Below, piece after piece: positions 27,368-37,209 of a stretch of DNA of 64,000 nt. The number at the start of each line of letters is the position of its first letter. Within the stretch, counting starts at the first letter, position 1. The notes beneath the pieces were generated by a model, which did not search any database, had not been told where the DNA came from, and was given only the letters and a program-made list of their open reading frames with translations. The DNA is from Campylobacterales bacterium (GTDB lineage: Bacteria > Campylobacterota > Campylobacteria > Campylobacterales > Sulfurospirillaceae). A program made the position numbers and the translations under genes. The stretch is from contig JAJRPV010000004.1 in assembly GCA_024280575.1 (NCBI GenBank), positions 54,078 through 118,077 on the forward strand, in the 5' to 3' direction.

Positions 27368-28525
27368 TCACCTTTGTAAAAAATCCAATGCAAACTCCCT
27401 AATTTGAGTGTTTTCAATAGTATCTATAACTTGCAGTTCTATCGCTTTGATGAGAATTTTTGACGCCATTTTTTCTTCTATTCCTCTGCTCATCAGATAA
27501 TACAAAGCCTCCTCATCAAGTGAGCCACTCGTTGCTCCATGAGCAGCTTCGAGCTCATCTGTGTGCAAAACAAGCTGAGGTATGGCGTTGATTTTAGGTC
27601 CATCATCCAAAAGTATTGTTTGAGAGTTTTGAAAAGTCTTAGAAAATTTTGCCTCTTGATTTACGGTACTTTGCACTTCAAAAAGAGCAGATGCCTCAAC
27701 ATCCAAAATGTGCTTACAGATAAAACTGCTTTGTGTTTCACCTTCTGCATGCAGCATTGATGAGATATTTCCGGCCTTTTGTCTGTCTGTTATTTTAATG
27801 ATGCCATCAAATGAGAATATACTATTTTTGTGATTTAAAATCAAGTCAAACATATTTAAAGAAGTTCCAGCCCCCAAATCAACAGAAGACGCTCTACATG
27901 TAGAGCCTTCTTTAAGCTTTGGTATGTAGTTTACTATCATATTATTATCTTGTTTTATACCTTGTAATTTTGTATAGTTAAGTTGCGCATATTTGTGTGT
28001 ATTTAAAACCCGGTTTATCTTTATGAGCGAATTTTTCAGTGCGCTATCGTCAAAAACTTCCAAAATTTCTACATGTACGCCTTTTTCTGCCAAGATAGTC
28101 AAATGAGTCGGCAAAAATAGATCTTCACCTACAAAAAGATTCACGATTTTAAGAGGTTTATCCAACTCTTTTTTAACGATAATTTTTTGCTGCTTTTCTA
28201 AAAAGATTTCACCAAGATAATACAAAGAATCAAGAGTATCAACTTCTTTTTTGTTTGTTGTCTCAAAGCTGATACCATCTGGCAAATCTGAATTTATAGT
28301 ATCTATGATACCGTTGTTTATGATAATCGTATAAAAGCCATCATCTTTTTCATAAGGGCAAAAATTGCTTTTAAAATCCAAACTATACTCTTTTGAGAGA
28401 AGTTTGGTTATATTAAAATGCCTGAAAGCTTCCGTTTGTTTTGTCGGTAATCCAATATCATTTAATTTCAAAAGTGATTTTTTATCACGGATATTGGTGT
28501 AATTGTTAAATTCACTTGGTTTCAT
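27368..28525 (-). CDS. sufD: SufD scaffold subunit
   Basis: Protein of 385 residues of the SufB/SufD beta-helix family, forming the SufBC2D scaffold. HAEGETQSSFICKHILD and AHGATSGSLDEEALYYLMSRGI near residues 330-350 are the conserved SufD C-terminal motif. N-terminal half is poorly conserved, normal for SufD. It overlaps sufC by 14 bases. A copy of the CTACATGTAG palindrome lies inside at 27894-27903, here read in a different frame (Ser-Thr-Cys-Arg) than in other genes. Confidence 0.92.
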   Translation of the reverse strand: MKPSEFNNYTNIRDKKSLLKLNDIGLPTKQTEAFRHFNITKLLSKEYSLDFKSNFCPYEKDDGFYTIIINNGIIDTINSDLPDGISFETTNKKEVDTLDSLYYLGEIFLEKQQKIIVKKELDKPLKIVNLFVGEDLFLPTHLTILAEKGVHVEILEVFDDSALKNSLIKINRVLNTHKYAQLNYTKLQGIKQDNNMIVNYIPKLKEGSTCRASSVDLGAGTSLNMFDLILNHKNSIFSFDGIIKITDRQKAGNISSMLHAEGETQSSFICKHILDVEASALFEVQSTVNQEAKFSKTFQNSQTILLDDGPKINAIPQLVLHTDELEAAHGATSGSLDEEALYYLMSRGIEEKMASKILIKAIELQVIDTIENTQIREFALDFLQR

Positions 28526-29279
28526 GCCTGATTCCTAACCCCTCGTAACCTTGCTCATCTATTCTCAGCGCCAAAGAGTAATCTCCGCTTTCGATAATTT
28601 TACCATCTTTTAAGATATGGACAAAATCAGGTTTTATAAGCTCCAGCAATCTATCATAATGTGTTATCATAAGCACTGAACGCTTTCCGTCCAAAAGTGA
28701 ATTAACCCCTTGTGCTATCGTCTTTATGGCATCTACATCAAGACCAGAGTCAATCTCATCAAGCAAAATCAAATCAGGCTCTAAAACAACCATTTGAAGC
28801 AATTCGCTTTTTTTCTTTTCTCCTCCTGAAAAACCTTCATTTACATTTCTTTTCAGCATAGCAGGATCTATCCCAAACTCTTTTGTTTTTTTTCTGACAA
28901 GCTTTAAAAATTCCGCACCATTCATCTCTTCTTCGCCAAGATAAGCTTTTTTTGCATTAAGTGCAGTTTTCAGAAAGTACATGTTGTTTACTCCGGGAAT
29001 CTCCGTTGGGTTTTGAAAACTCATAAAAATACCCTCATTTGCCCTTTGACTCGCATCTAAATCCAGTAAATTTTTCCCCTTGTATTCCATAGTTCCTTTT
29101 GTCACTTCACAATCAAAATGATCACTCAATGTCTTAACAAGAGTTGATTTCCCAGCCCCATTAGTTCCCATAAGGGCGTGAACTTCACCTGGTTTTATAT
29201 CTAAATCCAAACCTTTTAATATCTCTTTATCTTTTATGCTTACATGTAAATTTTTTATCTTTAACATTTTTTCTCCCAT
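28512..29279 (-). CDS. sufC: SufC ABC-type ATPase
   Basis: ATPase of 255 residues powering the SufBCD scaffold. Walker A GTNGAGKST, signature region GFSGGEKKKSELLQM, Walker B LILLDEIDSGLD and the switch His in MITHYDR are present, all in SufC-typical form. ORF starts at ATG 29279, sharing a base with the sufB stop; a start at the fifth codon (MLKIKNL) is also possible and nearer other SufC starts. Complete. Confidence 0.94.
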   Translation of the reverse strand: MGEKMLKIKNLHVSIKDKEILKGLDLDIKPGEVHALMGTNGAGKSTLVKTLSDHFDCEVTKGTMEYKGKNLLDLDASQRANEGIFMSFQNPTEIPGVNNMYFLKTALNAKKAYLGEEEMNGAEFLKLVRKKTKEFGIDPAMLKRNVNEGFSGGEKKKSELLQMVVLEPDLILLDEIDSGLDVDAIKTIAQGVNSLLDGKRSVLMITHYDRLLELIKPDFVHILKDGKIIESGDYSLALRIDEQGYEGLGIRHETK

Positions 29280-30712
29280 TATCCTACACTCCCTTCTAGC
29301 GAAATACTAAGAAGCGCTTTGGCTTCAACTGCGTATTCCATAGGCAGTACTTCTAAAATTTCTTTACAAAAGCCGTTTACTATAAGTGAAACAGCGTCCT
29401 CTTCCTCGATTCCTCTTTGCTTTATATAAAACAACTGCTCATCACTAATCTTTGAGGTAGTAGCCTCGTGCTCTATGTTTGCACTTTTATTGTTGACTTC
29501 TTGATACGGAAAGGTATTTGCTGTGCATGTTCCGCCAATCAGAAGTGAATCGCATTGTGAAAAGTTTCTGGCATTATCGGCATTTTTGCCCACTTTTACC
29601 AATCCTCTATAAGCGTTTACCCCGTGCATGGCAGAGATACCTTTTGATATGATAGTTGATTTTGTGTTTTTGCCCAAGTGTATCATTTTGGAGCCCGTGT
29701 CTGCCTGCTGAGCCAAAGATGTAAGTGCAACAGAGTAAAACTCTCCGACACTATTGTCGCCTTTTAAAATACAACTAGGATATTTCCATGTCAAAGAAGA
29801 GCCGGTTTCGACCTGTGTCCAAGAAACTTTTGAGTTTACACCTTTGCATAATGCTCTTTTTGTTACAAAATTAAAAATTCCGCCCTTGCCGTTTTCGTCG
29901 CCGGGATACCAGTTTTGTATTGTGGAGTATTTTATCTGTGCATTATCTAAGGTTATCAATTCAACTACTGCCGCGTGAAGTTGTGATTCATCGCGAGTAG
30001 GAGCCGAACAGCCTTCATTGTAGGATACATAACTTCCCTCGTCAGCTATTATCAGTGTTCTTTCAAATTGCCCTGTATTTAGTGCATTTATTCTAAAATA
30101 GGTAGATAATTCCATTGGGCATCTTGTATTTTTTGGTATGTAAACAAAAGATCCATCAGTGAAAACAGCTGAGTTTAGTGTCGCAAAAAAGTTGTCATTG
30201 TATGGTACGACTGAAGCTAAATACTTTTTCAAAAGCTCAGGGTGTTTTTGGGCTGCTTCACTAATCGGGCAAAATATTATGCCTTTTTCATTTAACTCTT
30301 CTTGAAATGTCGTCTTAACCGAAACCGAATCAAATACAGCGTCAACTGCGATTCCGGACAATGCTTTTTGCTCCTCTAGCGGAATCCCTAGTTTTTCATA
30401 AGTTTCTAATATTTTTGGGTCAATTTCATCTAAAGAATTAGGGGCTTTTTTTGGAGCCGAGAAGTAACTGATATCTTGATAATCTATCTTATCATATTTT
30501 AAATCGGCCCAGTTAGGCTCTTCCATAGTAAGCCACTTTTTATAAGCCTTTAATCTAAAATCAAGTAGCCATTGCGGTTCGTTTTTCTTTTTTGATATCG
30601 CTTTTATAACATTTTCGTTTAAACCTTTTGGAAATGTATCAGACTGAACCATAGTTTCAAAGCCCAAGGCATAGTCGCTTGATATAGTATCTTTTACAAC
30701 TTTATTTTCCAT
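29279..30712 (-). CDS. sufB: SufB scaffold subunit
   Basis: Scaffold protein of 477 residues on which Fe-S clusters are built. Conserved sequences include [59 protein letters not shown] and C-terminal [35 protein letters not shown] with the functional Glu/Cys region. First gene of sufBCDSET; ATG 30712 follows AAGGAGATTATTT. Immediately upstream is a 13-bp inverted repeat likely to be an operator. No IscR/SufR-type regulator gene is adjacent. Confidence 0.95.
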   Translation of the reverse strand: MENKVVKDTISSDYALGFETMVQSDTFPKGLNENVIKAISKKKNEPQWLLDFRLKAYKKWLTMEEPNWADLKYDKIDYQDISYFSAPKKAPNSLDEIDPKILETYEKLGIPLEEQKALSGIAVDAVFDSVSVKTTFQEELNEKGIIFCPISEAAQKHPELLKKYLASVVPYNDNFFATLNSAVFTDGSFVYIPKNTRCPMELSTYFRINALNTGQFERTLIIADEGSYVSYNEGCSAPTRDESQLHAAVVELITLDNAQIKYSTIQNWYPGDENGKGGIFNFVTKRALCKGVNSKVSWTQVETGSSLTWKYPSCILKGDNSVGEFYSVALTSLAQQADTGSKMIHLGKNTKSTIISKGISAMHGVNAYRGLVKVGKNADNARNFSQCDSLLIGGTCTANTFPYQEVNNKSANIEHEATTSKISDEQLFYIKQRGIEEEDAVSLIVNGFCKEILEVLPMEYAVEAKALLSISLEGSVG

Positions 30713-30727
30713 AAATAATCTCCTTTA

Positions 30728-30758
30728 TTCTAATAGGATAGATTTTATCTTATTAGAA
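30728..30758. promoter_or_regulatory. Inverted repeat upstream of sufB, candidate operator
   Basis: Arms TTCTAATAGGATA (30728-30740) and TATCTTATTAGAA (30746-30758) are complementary with one mismatch around a 5-base spacer. The repeat lies between a -10-like TATTAT/TATACT on the minus strand (about 30763-30772) and the sufB ribosome site, a position expected for a repressor operator. Which regulator binds is unknown. Confidence 0.5.
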
Positions 30759-30809
30759 TTCTAGTATAATACTCCTTTGTTAATAATAAGTTAATGGGTT
30801 TAGTAAAAT

Positions 30810-32090
30810 TTATTTTGTCAGTATTCCATTTGCAGCTCGTATGCCAGAAGCGCAGGCAGCTGTGATTCCCCGGCTGGTTCCCGCGGCATCCCCAATGATA
30901 TAGTAGCCTTCTTTTACCATAAAATTTTTATTTATAAACTTGGGTTTGTTAGAGTATGTTTTGATTTCAGGATAATAAAGTATAGTCGAAGGGTGTAAAA
31001 CACCGGGTATAATAGTATCAAGCATCTTAAGGGCTTTCCAGATATCTCTTAGGATTTTTGCCGGCATACTCAAAGACAAGTCAGCAGCAACTGCACTTTT
31101 AAAAGTCGGTTCAAAGTCGTATAAATCGCTGTTAAAAGTCTCTTTTTTACTTCTTGAGCCTAGTCTAAAATCTCCAACTCTTTGCATGATGACTGAGCCA
31201 CCGCTTAACTGCATAACCATTTGTCCTAAAATTGTTCCAAATTGCTGTCCGCTTACAACAGGCTCAGTTAAACGGATAGTTTTTAAAAGTGCAAAATTAA
31301 CAAGCCCGTTTGGCTTACTCTCTTTTGAGAGAGAGTGCCCGTTTATAGAGTAGTAGCCTTTGTATTTTTCCCTAACTATGTGGGCATTGCCGGAATTAGT
31401 ACAAAATGTTCTCACCTTGTTTGGAAAAAGTATTTTAGGGTCATAATAATCTTTTACTATCGGGTAATACTCTTCTTTTGTTTCTACTCTTATACCGATA
31501 TCTACTATGTTGTCATGATACTCTACATGCAGAGTATTTAACTGATCTTGAAGCCAACCGTAATCAGCTCTGCCAGGGGCTAAAATCAAGTTGTCAAATG
31601 AGATAATAGAGCCATTTGTTAAAATTATCTCTTTAGTATTTGGCACAACTTCTTGTACTTCTGTTTTTAAAGCAACCTCTACATGTAGAGCTTCAAGTTT
31701 TTTTATGAGTGATGTTATAAGAGCAGAAGATTTGTCGGTCCCTACATGTGCTTGGTCAATAGAGAGTATTTCGACTCCGATTTTTTTAGCTCTTTTGGTG
31801 TATTTGTCGATATTAAATCTTTTTTCTATGTCGGGATTTAAATGATTTTTAACTTCTTCGAGCAGTATTTCAGTCTCCTCTTTGCTCCAATGCTCAAATG
31901 GAAAACCGACAGGAAAAGTATAATTTTGTTTGCAGTCGTTTCTAAGACCGCCCGAGCTTATCTTCTTTTTTTCAACAAGCAATATGGATTTATCAGAGTT
32001 TTCTGCCAGCTTAAAAGCAGCTCCCAACCCAGCAGGACCAGAGCCTACTATGACGACATCATAATGTGATTTTTTTGTTAGATTTTTCAT
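30810..32090 (-). CDS. FAD-dependent dehydrogenase, COG2509 family
   Basis: Flavoprotein of 426 residues. The N-terminal dinucleotide fold is VVIVGSGPAGLGAAFKLAE (13-31) with acidic LLVEKK, and the C-terminal FAD motif YYIIGDAAGTSRGITAACASGI. Middle regions (GRADYGWLQ, DIGIRVET, NGHSLSKESKPNGLVNFALL) match the uncharacterised FAD-dependent dehydrogenase group COG2509. Reaction unknown. It lies upstream of the suf operon on the same strand, with 97 bases between, so it has its own or a shared promoter. Confidence 0.85.
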   Translation of the reverse strand: MKNLTKKSHYDVVIVGSGPAGLGAAFKLAENSDKSILLVEKKKISSGGLRNDCKQNYTFPVGFPFEHWSKEETEILLEEVKNHLNPDIEKRFNIDKYTKRAKKIGVEILSIDQAHVGTDKSSALITSLIKKLEALHVEVALKTEVQEVVPNTKEIILTNGSIISFDNLILAPGRADYGWLQDQLNTLHVEYHDNIVDIGIRVETKEEYYPIVKDYYDPKILFPNKVRTFCTNSGNAHIVREKYKGYYSINGHSLSKESKPNGLVNFALLKTIRLTEPVVSGQQFGTILGQMVMQLSGGSVIMQRVGDFRLGSRSKKETFNSDLYDFEPTFKSAVAADLSLSMPAKILRDIWKALKMLDTIIPGVLHPSTILYYPEIKTYSNKPKFINKNFMVKEGYYIIGDAAGTSRGITAACASGIRAANGILTK

Positions 32091-32114
32091 AAAGAAAAGT
32101 ATATCACAAATCAG

Positions 32115-32771
32115 TTACAAATGTTGCGTAACCCCTAAAACTTTTCCTATGATAACTGCTTCGTCTAAATCTATGATTTCTGTATTATAATCTTCATTTT
32201 GAGATATAAGTTTTAGTTTTCCATTGGCTGTAATATCAAGTTTTTTCACAAGTGTTCCACCGGGAGTTTGAAGCACGAAAATCTCTTTTTTATCTTTTAC
32301 CACGGTGATTTGAGCTCTATCTATAAAGATAATTGAGCCATTTTTTATGATTGGCTCCATCGAATCACCTGTAACATTGATAGCTTCTATATTTTTGAGT
32401 TTTCCCCTTCCTCCAAGTTTTGATGCCAGCGTTTCATCTATGGTTATGGTTTCAAACTCTTCATTCTCGTTTATAGCTCCCCATCCAGCTGAAGTGTTTA
32501 TCGCTTTGAAGTATTTTATGGTTATGAGTTTTTGAGTTGGCGTCATTAAAGATTCTGGAGATTGGTCAAAAAGTATATAATTTATCACTATATTTTCTTT
32601 TGCACAAAACTCAATAATCGGCTTAAGGGGTATATTGTCACTTTTTTTAGATCTTGAAAAATGTTCTTTTGAAATACCTAAAGCATCGGCTATGTCACTG
32701 TCGTAAATCTTTTTCTTTTGCGATTGCTGCATGTGCATCCTGATTTTTTCTATCACACTGTTGAAATCCAT
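32115..32771 (-). CDS. S24-family (LexA/CI-like) self-cleaving repressor
   Basis: Repressor of 218 residues taking ATG 32771, which follows AGGAGAAATT; the frame is open further upstream but that part is promoter DNA. Residues 1-70 form a Bacteriophage CI repressor-like helix-turn-helix (YDSDIADALGISKEHFSRSKK). The rest is an S24 peptidase: cleavage-site candidate SAGWG (94-98), catalytic Ser137 in GDSMEPI and Lys176 in TLVKKLD. Such proteins autocleave on RecA filaments, derepressing target genes. Campylobacterota generally lack LexA, and this gene is divergent from a Y-family polymerase gene, so it may run a local SOS-like circuit. Intact. Confidence 0.85.
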   Translation of the reverse strand: MDFNSVIEKIRMHMQQSQKKKIYDSDIADALGISKEHFSRSKKSDNIPLKPIIEFCAKENIVINYILFDQSPESLMTPTQKLITIKYFKAINTSAGWGAINENEEFETITIDETLASKLGGRGKLKNIEAINVTGDSMEPIIKNGSIIFIDRAQITVVKDKKEIFVLQTPGGTLVKKLDITANGKLKLISQNEDYNTEIIDLDEAVIIGKVLGVTQHL

Positions 32772-32782
32772 AATTTCTCCTG

Positions 32783-32802
32783 AATTGATAAATATATCAA
32801 TT
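32783..32802. promoter_or_regulatory. Palindromic operator between S24 repressor and dinB-type gene
   Basis: AATTGATAAATATATCAATT is a perfect 8-bp inverted repeat with a 4-base centre, 12 bases upstream of the repressor start and 55 bases upstream of the polymerase start. A further TATATCA half-site follows at about 32815. Layout fits a site through which the repressor controls both divergent genes. Confidence 0.55.
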
Positions 32803-32856
32803 AATTTAATAATTATATCAAAAATACAGGATAATTGTGAAAAAAATAGGATAAAA

Positions 32857-34143
32857 ATGAAAATACATCTTGATTTGGATTGTTTTTTTGCAAGTTGCGA
32901 AAGAGCGATAAATCCAAAATTGTGCGGGAAACCGATAGCAGTGGGAGGCAGGAGCGATGCGAAGATATTTAGTAAAAATTTCCACAGTAGAAGACTGTAT
33001 GATAAAAACAAAGGTGCTTTTGTGCCAAATCTCTTTTATCCTGAAAACAAAAAAGAAAAAGAGGATTTTAACTCTTTTTTTGTTGAAAATAGTGAAAATA
33101 AGATAAAGATAAGAGGAATTATAACCACAGCTTCTTATGAGGCTAGAGAGTATGGGTTAAAAACAGGTATGACCATAAGAGAGTCTTTAAGGATGTGTCC
33201 ACCTTTGCTGGTGTTGACTCCAAATCATCTTTTGTATCATGAATTTTCTCATAACTTATATGAATTTTTAAAGTTGAAAATCCCGCTGATTGAACAATAC
33301 AGCATAGATGAGTTTTTTGGGGATCTTAGTGGTTGGGTTAAAGATGAAGATTTGTTTGATTTCTGTAATAATTTAAAAAAAGAGATATACGAAAAGTTTA
33401 AGTTGCCCATAACCATAGGAATAGCAAATTCAAAATGGGCGGCAAAACTTGTAACAAGCAGTGCCAAGCCTTTTGGTGTAAGAGAGGTGAAAAAGGAGTA
33501 ATGGAGCGATTTTATAAAAGATATTCCCATACAAAAATTTCCGGGCATCGCCAAAGGGTACAAAAAAAGATTGCAAAGCAGAGGTATAGAAAAACTTGGA
33601 GAGATAAAAAATGCAAAAGATCTTTTTTACTCCTGGTAGAAACCGGGTATCCAGCTATATAAAAGAGTTTTAGGGGAAGATGGTGAGCCTGTCGTTTTAT
33701 CTCAGCCAAGAAAATCTATAGGCATAAGTAGAACTTTTGATCCTATAAAAGAGAGAGCTGAAGTAAAAAGGAGGGTATTGATATTAGCGAGAAATCTATC
33801 ATATACAATTTTGAAATTTGGTTTGAATCCAACAACATTTTTTTTGAAAATCAAATATCAGGATTTTTTGAGACAAAAGTATAGAATCACAATAGACAGG
33901 CTTTTTAATGAAAAATTTTTTAAGATTTTGATAGCCGATATATTTGATAAAATAGATATTTATAAGGCTCATAAGATCATATATATCGGGATTTCAGTGT
34001 CAAATTTTATGGAATATAAACAAAAATCATTTAATATTTTAACTTACGAAGAAGATAGAAAATTTGGAAAATTAGGAAATTGTATGCAGACACTTAGAGA
34101 TAAATACGGCATAGATATAGTAAAAAATGCTTGTGAAATTTAA
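32857..34143 (+). pseudogene. Y-family DNA polymerase (DinB-like) gene with two in-frame stops
   Basis: Translesion polymerase gene of about 428 codons starting MKIHLDLDCFFASCERAI at ATG 32857 (AATAGGATAAAA upstream). Catalytic acidic motifs are DLDCFF and YSIDEFFGDLS. TAA at 33499-33501 (VKKE-stop-WSDFIKDIP) and TAG at 33637-33639 (FYSW-stop-KPGIQLY) interrupt one continuous frame that otherwise reads family sequence to TAA 34141-34143, including the little-finger domain. CAA to TAA and CAG or AAG to TAG would explain them. The first 214 residues contain most of the palm but lack the thumb and little finger, so the product is likely inactive. Controlled with the divergent S24 repressor. Confidence 0.87.
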
Positions 34144-34229
34144 TCTATGTATATTTTTTTTAATTATTGCTATGCATTTCTCATTTCTTTTAGATACAAT
34201 AGTATAAAATTAAGACAAAGGATAAGTAA

Positions 34230-34718
34230 ATGAAAAATGCTTTTGAATATGCAATGCAAATGGAGTTAGAATCAGATAAGCTGTATAGAGATATGGCTCA
34301 TAGCGAATCTGATGAGCGAATCAAAACTGTGCTTATAATGATGGCTGATGAAGAAGTTAAACATTATAAGGCATTTAAAAAGATGGCTGAAACCAGCGAT
34401 GCTAGTGATTTTGCTCATTTTGATATCTCAGAAAATGTTAAAAAATTATTTTCTGGTATTAAAGAAGATAAAAGACCTTACCATTTTAGTGATAAGCAGG
34501 TTGAGTTTTATCATAAAGCAGCAGAGATAGAAGATAAAGCATATGAATTTTATATGCAAAAAGCAGAAGAGATGACTGATCCTAAAGCAAAAGAAGCTTT
34601 TTTAAAGATTGCTTCTGAAGAGAAAAAACATCATGAGTTAATGTTGAATTTGGCTCACTTCGTAGCAGAACCGGAAAGCTGGTTGGAAAGTGCAGAATTT
34701 AATAATATAGTACATTAA
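34230..34718 (+). CDS. Ferritin-like di-iron protein, rubrerythrin-type domain
   Basis: Four-helix-bundle protein of 162 residues without a rubredoxin domain. Di-iron ligands are suggested by QMELESDKLYRD (Glu near 13), MADEEVKHYKAF (Glu and His near 48-54), KAAEIEDKAYEFY and ASEEKKHHELM. Family members (COG1633) handle iron, peroxide or oxygen. ATG 34230 follows AAAGGATAAGTAA. It is monocistronic, followed by a strong bidirectional hairpin. No signal peptide, so cytosolic. Confidence 0.83.
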   Translation: MKNAFEYAMQMELESDKLYRDMAHSESDERIKTVLIMMADEEVKHYKAFKKMAETSDASDFAHFDISENVKKLFSGIKEDKRPYHFSDKQVEFYHKAAEIEDKAYEFYMQKAEEMTDPKAKEAFLKIASEEKKHHELMLNLAHFVAEPESWLESAEFNNIVH

Positions 34719-34780
34719 AAACACGGTAGGCTAAAGCTATTTTGTACTATAGGGCTACTTGTGCAAGGGTAATAAATTGG

Positions 34781-34817
34781 GATATTAAGGGTTAAATTCA
34801 ATTTAACCCTTAATATC
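34781..34817. terminator. Strong bidirectional terminator hairpin
   Basis: A perfect 17-bp stem (34781-34797 with 34801-34817, sharing TTAAGGGTTAAAT / ATTTAACCCTTAA) with loop TCA lies between the ferritin-like gene and the convergent nfnB gene. T-rich sequence borders it on both sides. Confidence 0.75.
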
Positions 34818-34832
34818 ATTTAGGAGGTTTTA

Positions 34833-36224
34833 TTAGTCGTCGTGTGAACTTATATATGTGTGAATAGATTTTGCCGCCCTTTTACCTTCTCCCAAGGCTT
34901 TTATAACAGTAGCTGCGCCACTGGCAGCATCGCCGCCGGCAAAAGTTCCTTCTACGCTTGTCATGTGGTTTTCATCCACAATTATTACGCCCTTTTTATC
35001 TCTTTTAATTTCGGGAGCTCTATCTAAGAATAGTCTGTTTGGCACAGTTCCTAAGGCTTCAATAACTGTATCCACTCCCATATAAAAACTACTGTCTTTG
35101 ATAGGTGTAGGATGCAATTTTCCATCTTCTCCTTCGATAAGTTCCATCTTAACAAGTTCCATATAATCTATAAAACCTTGGTCATTTCCATGAAATCTGA
35201 CAGGATTAACCAATTCGTGAAATATAATACCCTCTTCAAGTGCATGATGAAGTTCTTCTGCCCGAGCCGGAGCATACTCTTTTGTTCTTCTGTATATAAT
35301 ATGGACTTCCTCAGCACCTAATCTAAGAGCTGTCCTTGCTGCATCCATGGCAACATTGCCTGCCCCCAATACCGCTACGATTTTACCTACATCGATAGGC
35401 GTATCCCACTGCGGAAATTTGTATGCTTTCATCAGGTTTGCACGGATTAGAAACTCATTTGAAGAGTAAACACCGTCAAGTGGATTTTCTCCTTGTATTC
35501 CCATGAATTTTGGAGCACCTGCGCCCATAGCTAAAAACACGGCATCATTTTGAGATACTAATTCATAATAATATATATTTTGTCCAACCGTATGGTTTAG
35601 GACTATTTCTACACCTTTTTCTTCTAGTTTTTTTACTTCCGCATCAACTATATCTTTTGGGAGTCTGAACTCAGGGATGCCATATTGAAGTACACCGCCT
35701 GCTTTATGAAGCGTTTCATATATGGTTACTGCATATCCATATTTTCTGCATTCTGCAGCACATGCAAGTCCAGCAGGTCCAGAACCTACGATTGCTACAT
35801 GTTTGTCTTCATTGTTAGCTATGGTTTCTTCTACTTCTACTTTATGTTTTGCTCCCCAGTCAGCTATAAAAGCTTCTAGCTTACCTATAGCAATGGGTTC
35901 ATCAAATTTTTTCAAAATACAGTCGCCTTCACACTGTTTTTCTTGAGGGCAAACTCTTCCTGAACAAGCGGGAAAAGAATTATCTTCTTTGACTAGCAAG
36001 CAAGCTTCTTCAAATTTACGCTCAGCAATCAAAAGATTCATCTCTTTGATGCCGATATTTACAGGACAAGCCGGTTCGCATGAAGGTTTTTTACATTGTA
36101 TGCATCTTGCTGCTTCTTCTACTGCCTCATCTTCTGTGTATCCGTAAGGAACAGACTTAAAATTTTTTATTCGTTGCAAGGGAGGTTGTTCCCCCATCGG
36201 AACTCTAGGTTTTATTTTTGGCAT
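34833..36224 (-). CDS. nfnB: NfnB / glutamate synthase small-subunit-type flavoprotein
   Basis: Flavoprotein of 463 residues from ATG 36224, chosen because GGAGG lies nine bases upstream. The N-terminal helical domain binds two [4Fe-4S] clusters (CIQCKKPSCEPACP and CSGRVCPQEKQCEGDC). FAD motif VAIVGSGPAGLACAAE, NADPH motif AVLGAGNVAMDAARTALRLG and C-terminal GGDAASGAATVIKALGEGKRAA follow. GltD-type proteins lack GltB here; the coupled upstream gene encodes the partner of NADH-dependent ferredoxin:NADP oxidoreductase (Nfn), an electron-bifurcating transhydrogenase. The alternative is a SudA-type sulfide dehydrogenase, with the same architecture. Confidence 0.85.
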   Translation of the reverse strand: MPKIKPRVPMGEQPPLQRIKNFKSVPYGYTEDEAVEEAARCIQCKKPSCEPACPVNIGIKEMNLLIAERKFEEACLLVKEDNSFPACSGRVCPQEKQCEGDCILKKFDEPIAIGKLEAFIADWGAKHKVEVEETIANNEDKHVAIVGSGPAGLACAAECRKYGYAVTIYETLHKAGGVLQYGIPEFRLPKDIVDAEVKKLEEKGVEIVLNHTVGQNIYYYELVSQNDAVFLAMGAGAPKFMGIQGENPLDGVYSSNEFLIRANLMKAYKFPQWDTPIDVGKIVAVLGAGNVAMDAARTALRLGAEEVHIIYRRTKEYAPARAEELHHALEEGIIFHELVNPVRFHGNDQGFIDYMELVKMELIEGEDGKLHPTPIKDSSFYMGVDTVIEALGTVPNRLFLDRAPEIKRDKKGVIIVDENHMTSVEGTFAGGDAASGAATVIKALGEGKRAAKSIHTYISSHDD

Positions 36225-37063
36225 TGTCCACATCCTCCTTTGTGAGCTTCATAATATTCGTCTGCAATTTTTTCTTCTTTTTTAAACATTCCGTATCTTT
36301 TCATGGCTCTTGTCCAGTTAACTTTTCTGCTGTCAAACATAGGACCATCCACACAAGAGAGTTTCATCTCTCCATCTATATATAGCCTGCAAGAACCACA
36401 CATGCCGGAACCATCTACCATCATTTGTCTTGTTGTAAAAAGATTGTCGATATTATTGATAGCTAAAATCGTAGAAACAGCCTTCATAGTAGGAAGCTTT
36501 CCACCGCCAAATACATAGTCAATTTTTACATCATTGTCTAAAAGTCTTTTTAGTGTAGTAACATAGCTACCTTTATCTCCGAAAGAACCATCCTCGGTAG
36601 TAATAAAATGCCTGTGTGCAATTTTTTTTGTCAGATATTCATCCGGATAAATCTCTTTTTTACTTGGAAAAGTTTGAATTGAAATGATATTGTTTCCCTC
36701 TATCTTTCCAAGAGCTTCACAAATTGCATAATTTTCTGCGTGACCGCAGACAGCATCCGAAACAACTACTACAGTACCATATTTTTTTTCTTCTATGCCA
36801 TGCCCCAATGGTCCTATTACATTTTCAAAACTTGTTATTCCATCTCTTAATTCTTTTGATGTTTTTCCAAGTTTTCTTATGTACATACTTATTTTTCCAT
36901 CATTAACTTTCATGATAGACATAGGTATTCTCTCACCCTCTTTTCTTGTCATAAGCATCACAAATTGCCCTGGATGAAATCTTTCAGCAACTTCAGGTGC
37001 TTCGACATCAACTAAAAAGTCTATTGAGTCCAAGTCTATCATCTTTGTTATTTTAAACGACAC
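36212..37063 (-). CDS. nfnA: NfnA / SudB-type ferredoxin-NADP reductase subunit
   Basis: Flavoprotein of 283 residues of the PyrK/FNR type: FAD-binding barrel (RFHPGQFVMLM), NAD-binding fold (GTVVVVSDAVCGHAENYAICEALG) and C-terminal [2Fe-2S] region DGSGMCGSCRLYIDGEMKLSCVDGPMFD, plus a CGQC pair at the very end. Overlaps the NfnB start by 13 bases. The pair makes NfnAB, reducing NADP with NADH and reduced ferredoxin; homologous sulfide dehydrogenase SudAB remains possible. Confidence 0.83.
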   Translation of the reverse strand: MSFKITKMIDLDSIDFLVDVEAPEVAERFHPGQFVMLMTRKEGERIPMSIMKVNDGKISMYIRKLGKTSKELRDGITSFENVIGPLGHGIEEKKYGTVVVVSDAVCGHAENYAICEALGKIEGNNIISIQTFPSKKEIYPDEYLTKKIAHRHFITTEDGSFGDKGSYVTTLKRLLDNDVKIDYVFGGGKLPTMKAVSTILAINNIDNLFTTRQMMVDGSGMCGSCRLYIDGEMKLSCVDGPMFDSRKVNWTRAMKRYGMFKKEEKIADEYYEAHKGGCGQCQK

Positions 37064-37209
37064 CTCTATCCTCCTATATATTGTTTTTATAATAATAGAA
37101 TAAAAAATAAAATAAGTATAGTAAGATACATAGCTTATACATAATAATAATTATAATTTGGAATAATGAGTAGAAACGAAACACTTTATAATCAGGTAAA
37201 AATTGTCCT

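Noticed and set aside
32772..33011. 80-residue N-terminal extension of the S24 repressor
   Set aside because: It covers the divergent promoter and dinB start; ATG 32771 has AGGAG at proper distance and begins the known domain.
34833..36224. Glutamate synthase small subunit assignment
   Set aside because: No large subunit gene nearby; coupling to a PyrK-like partner fits NfnAB or SudAB.
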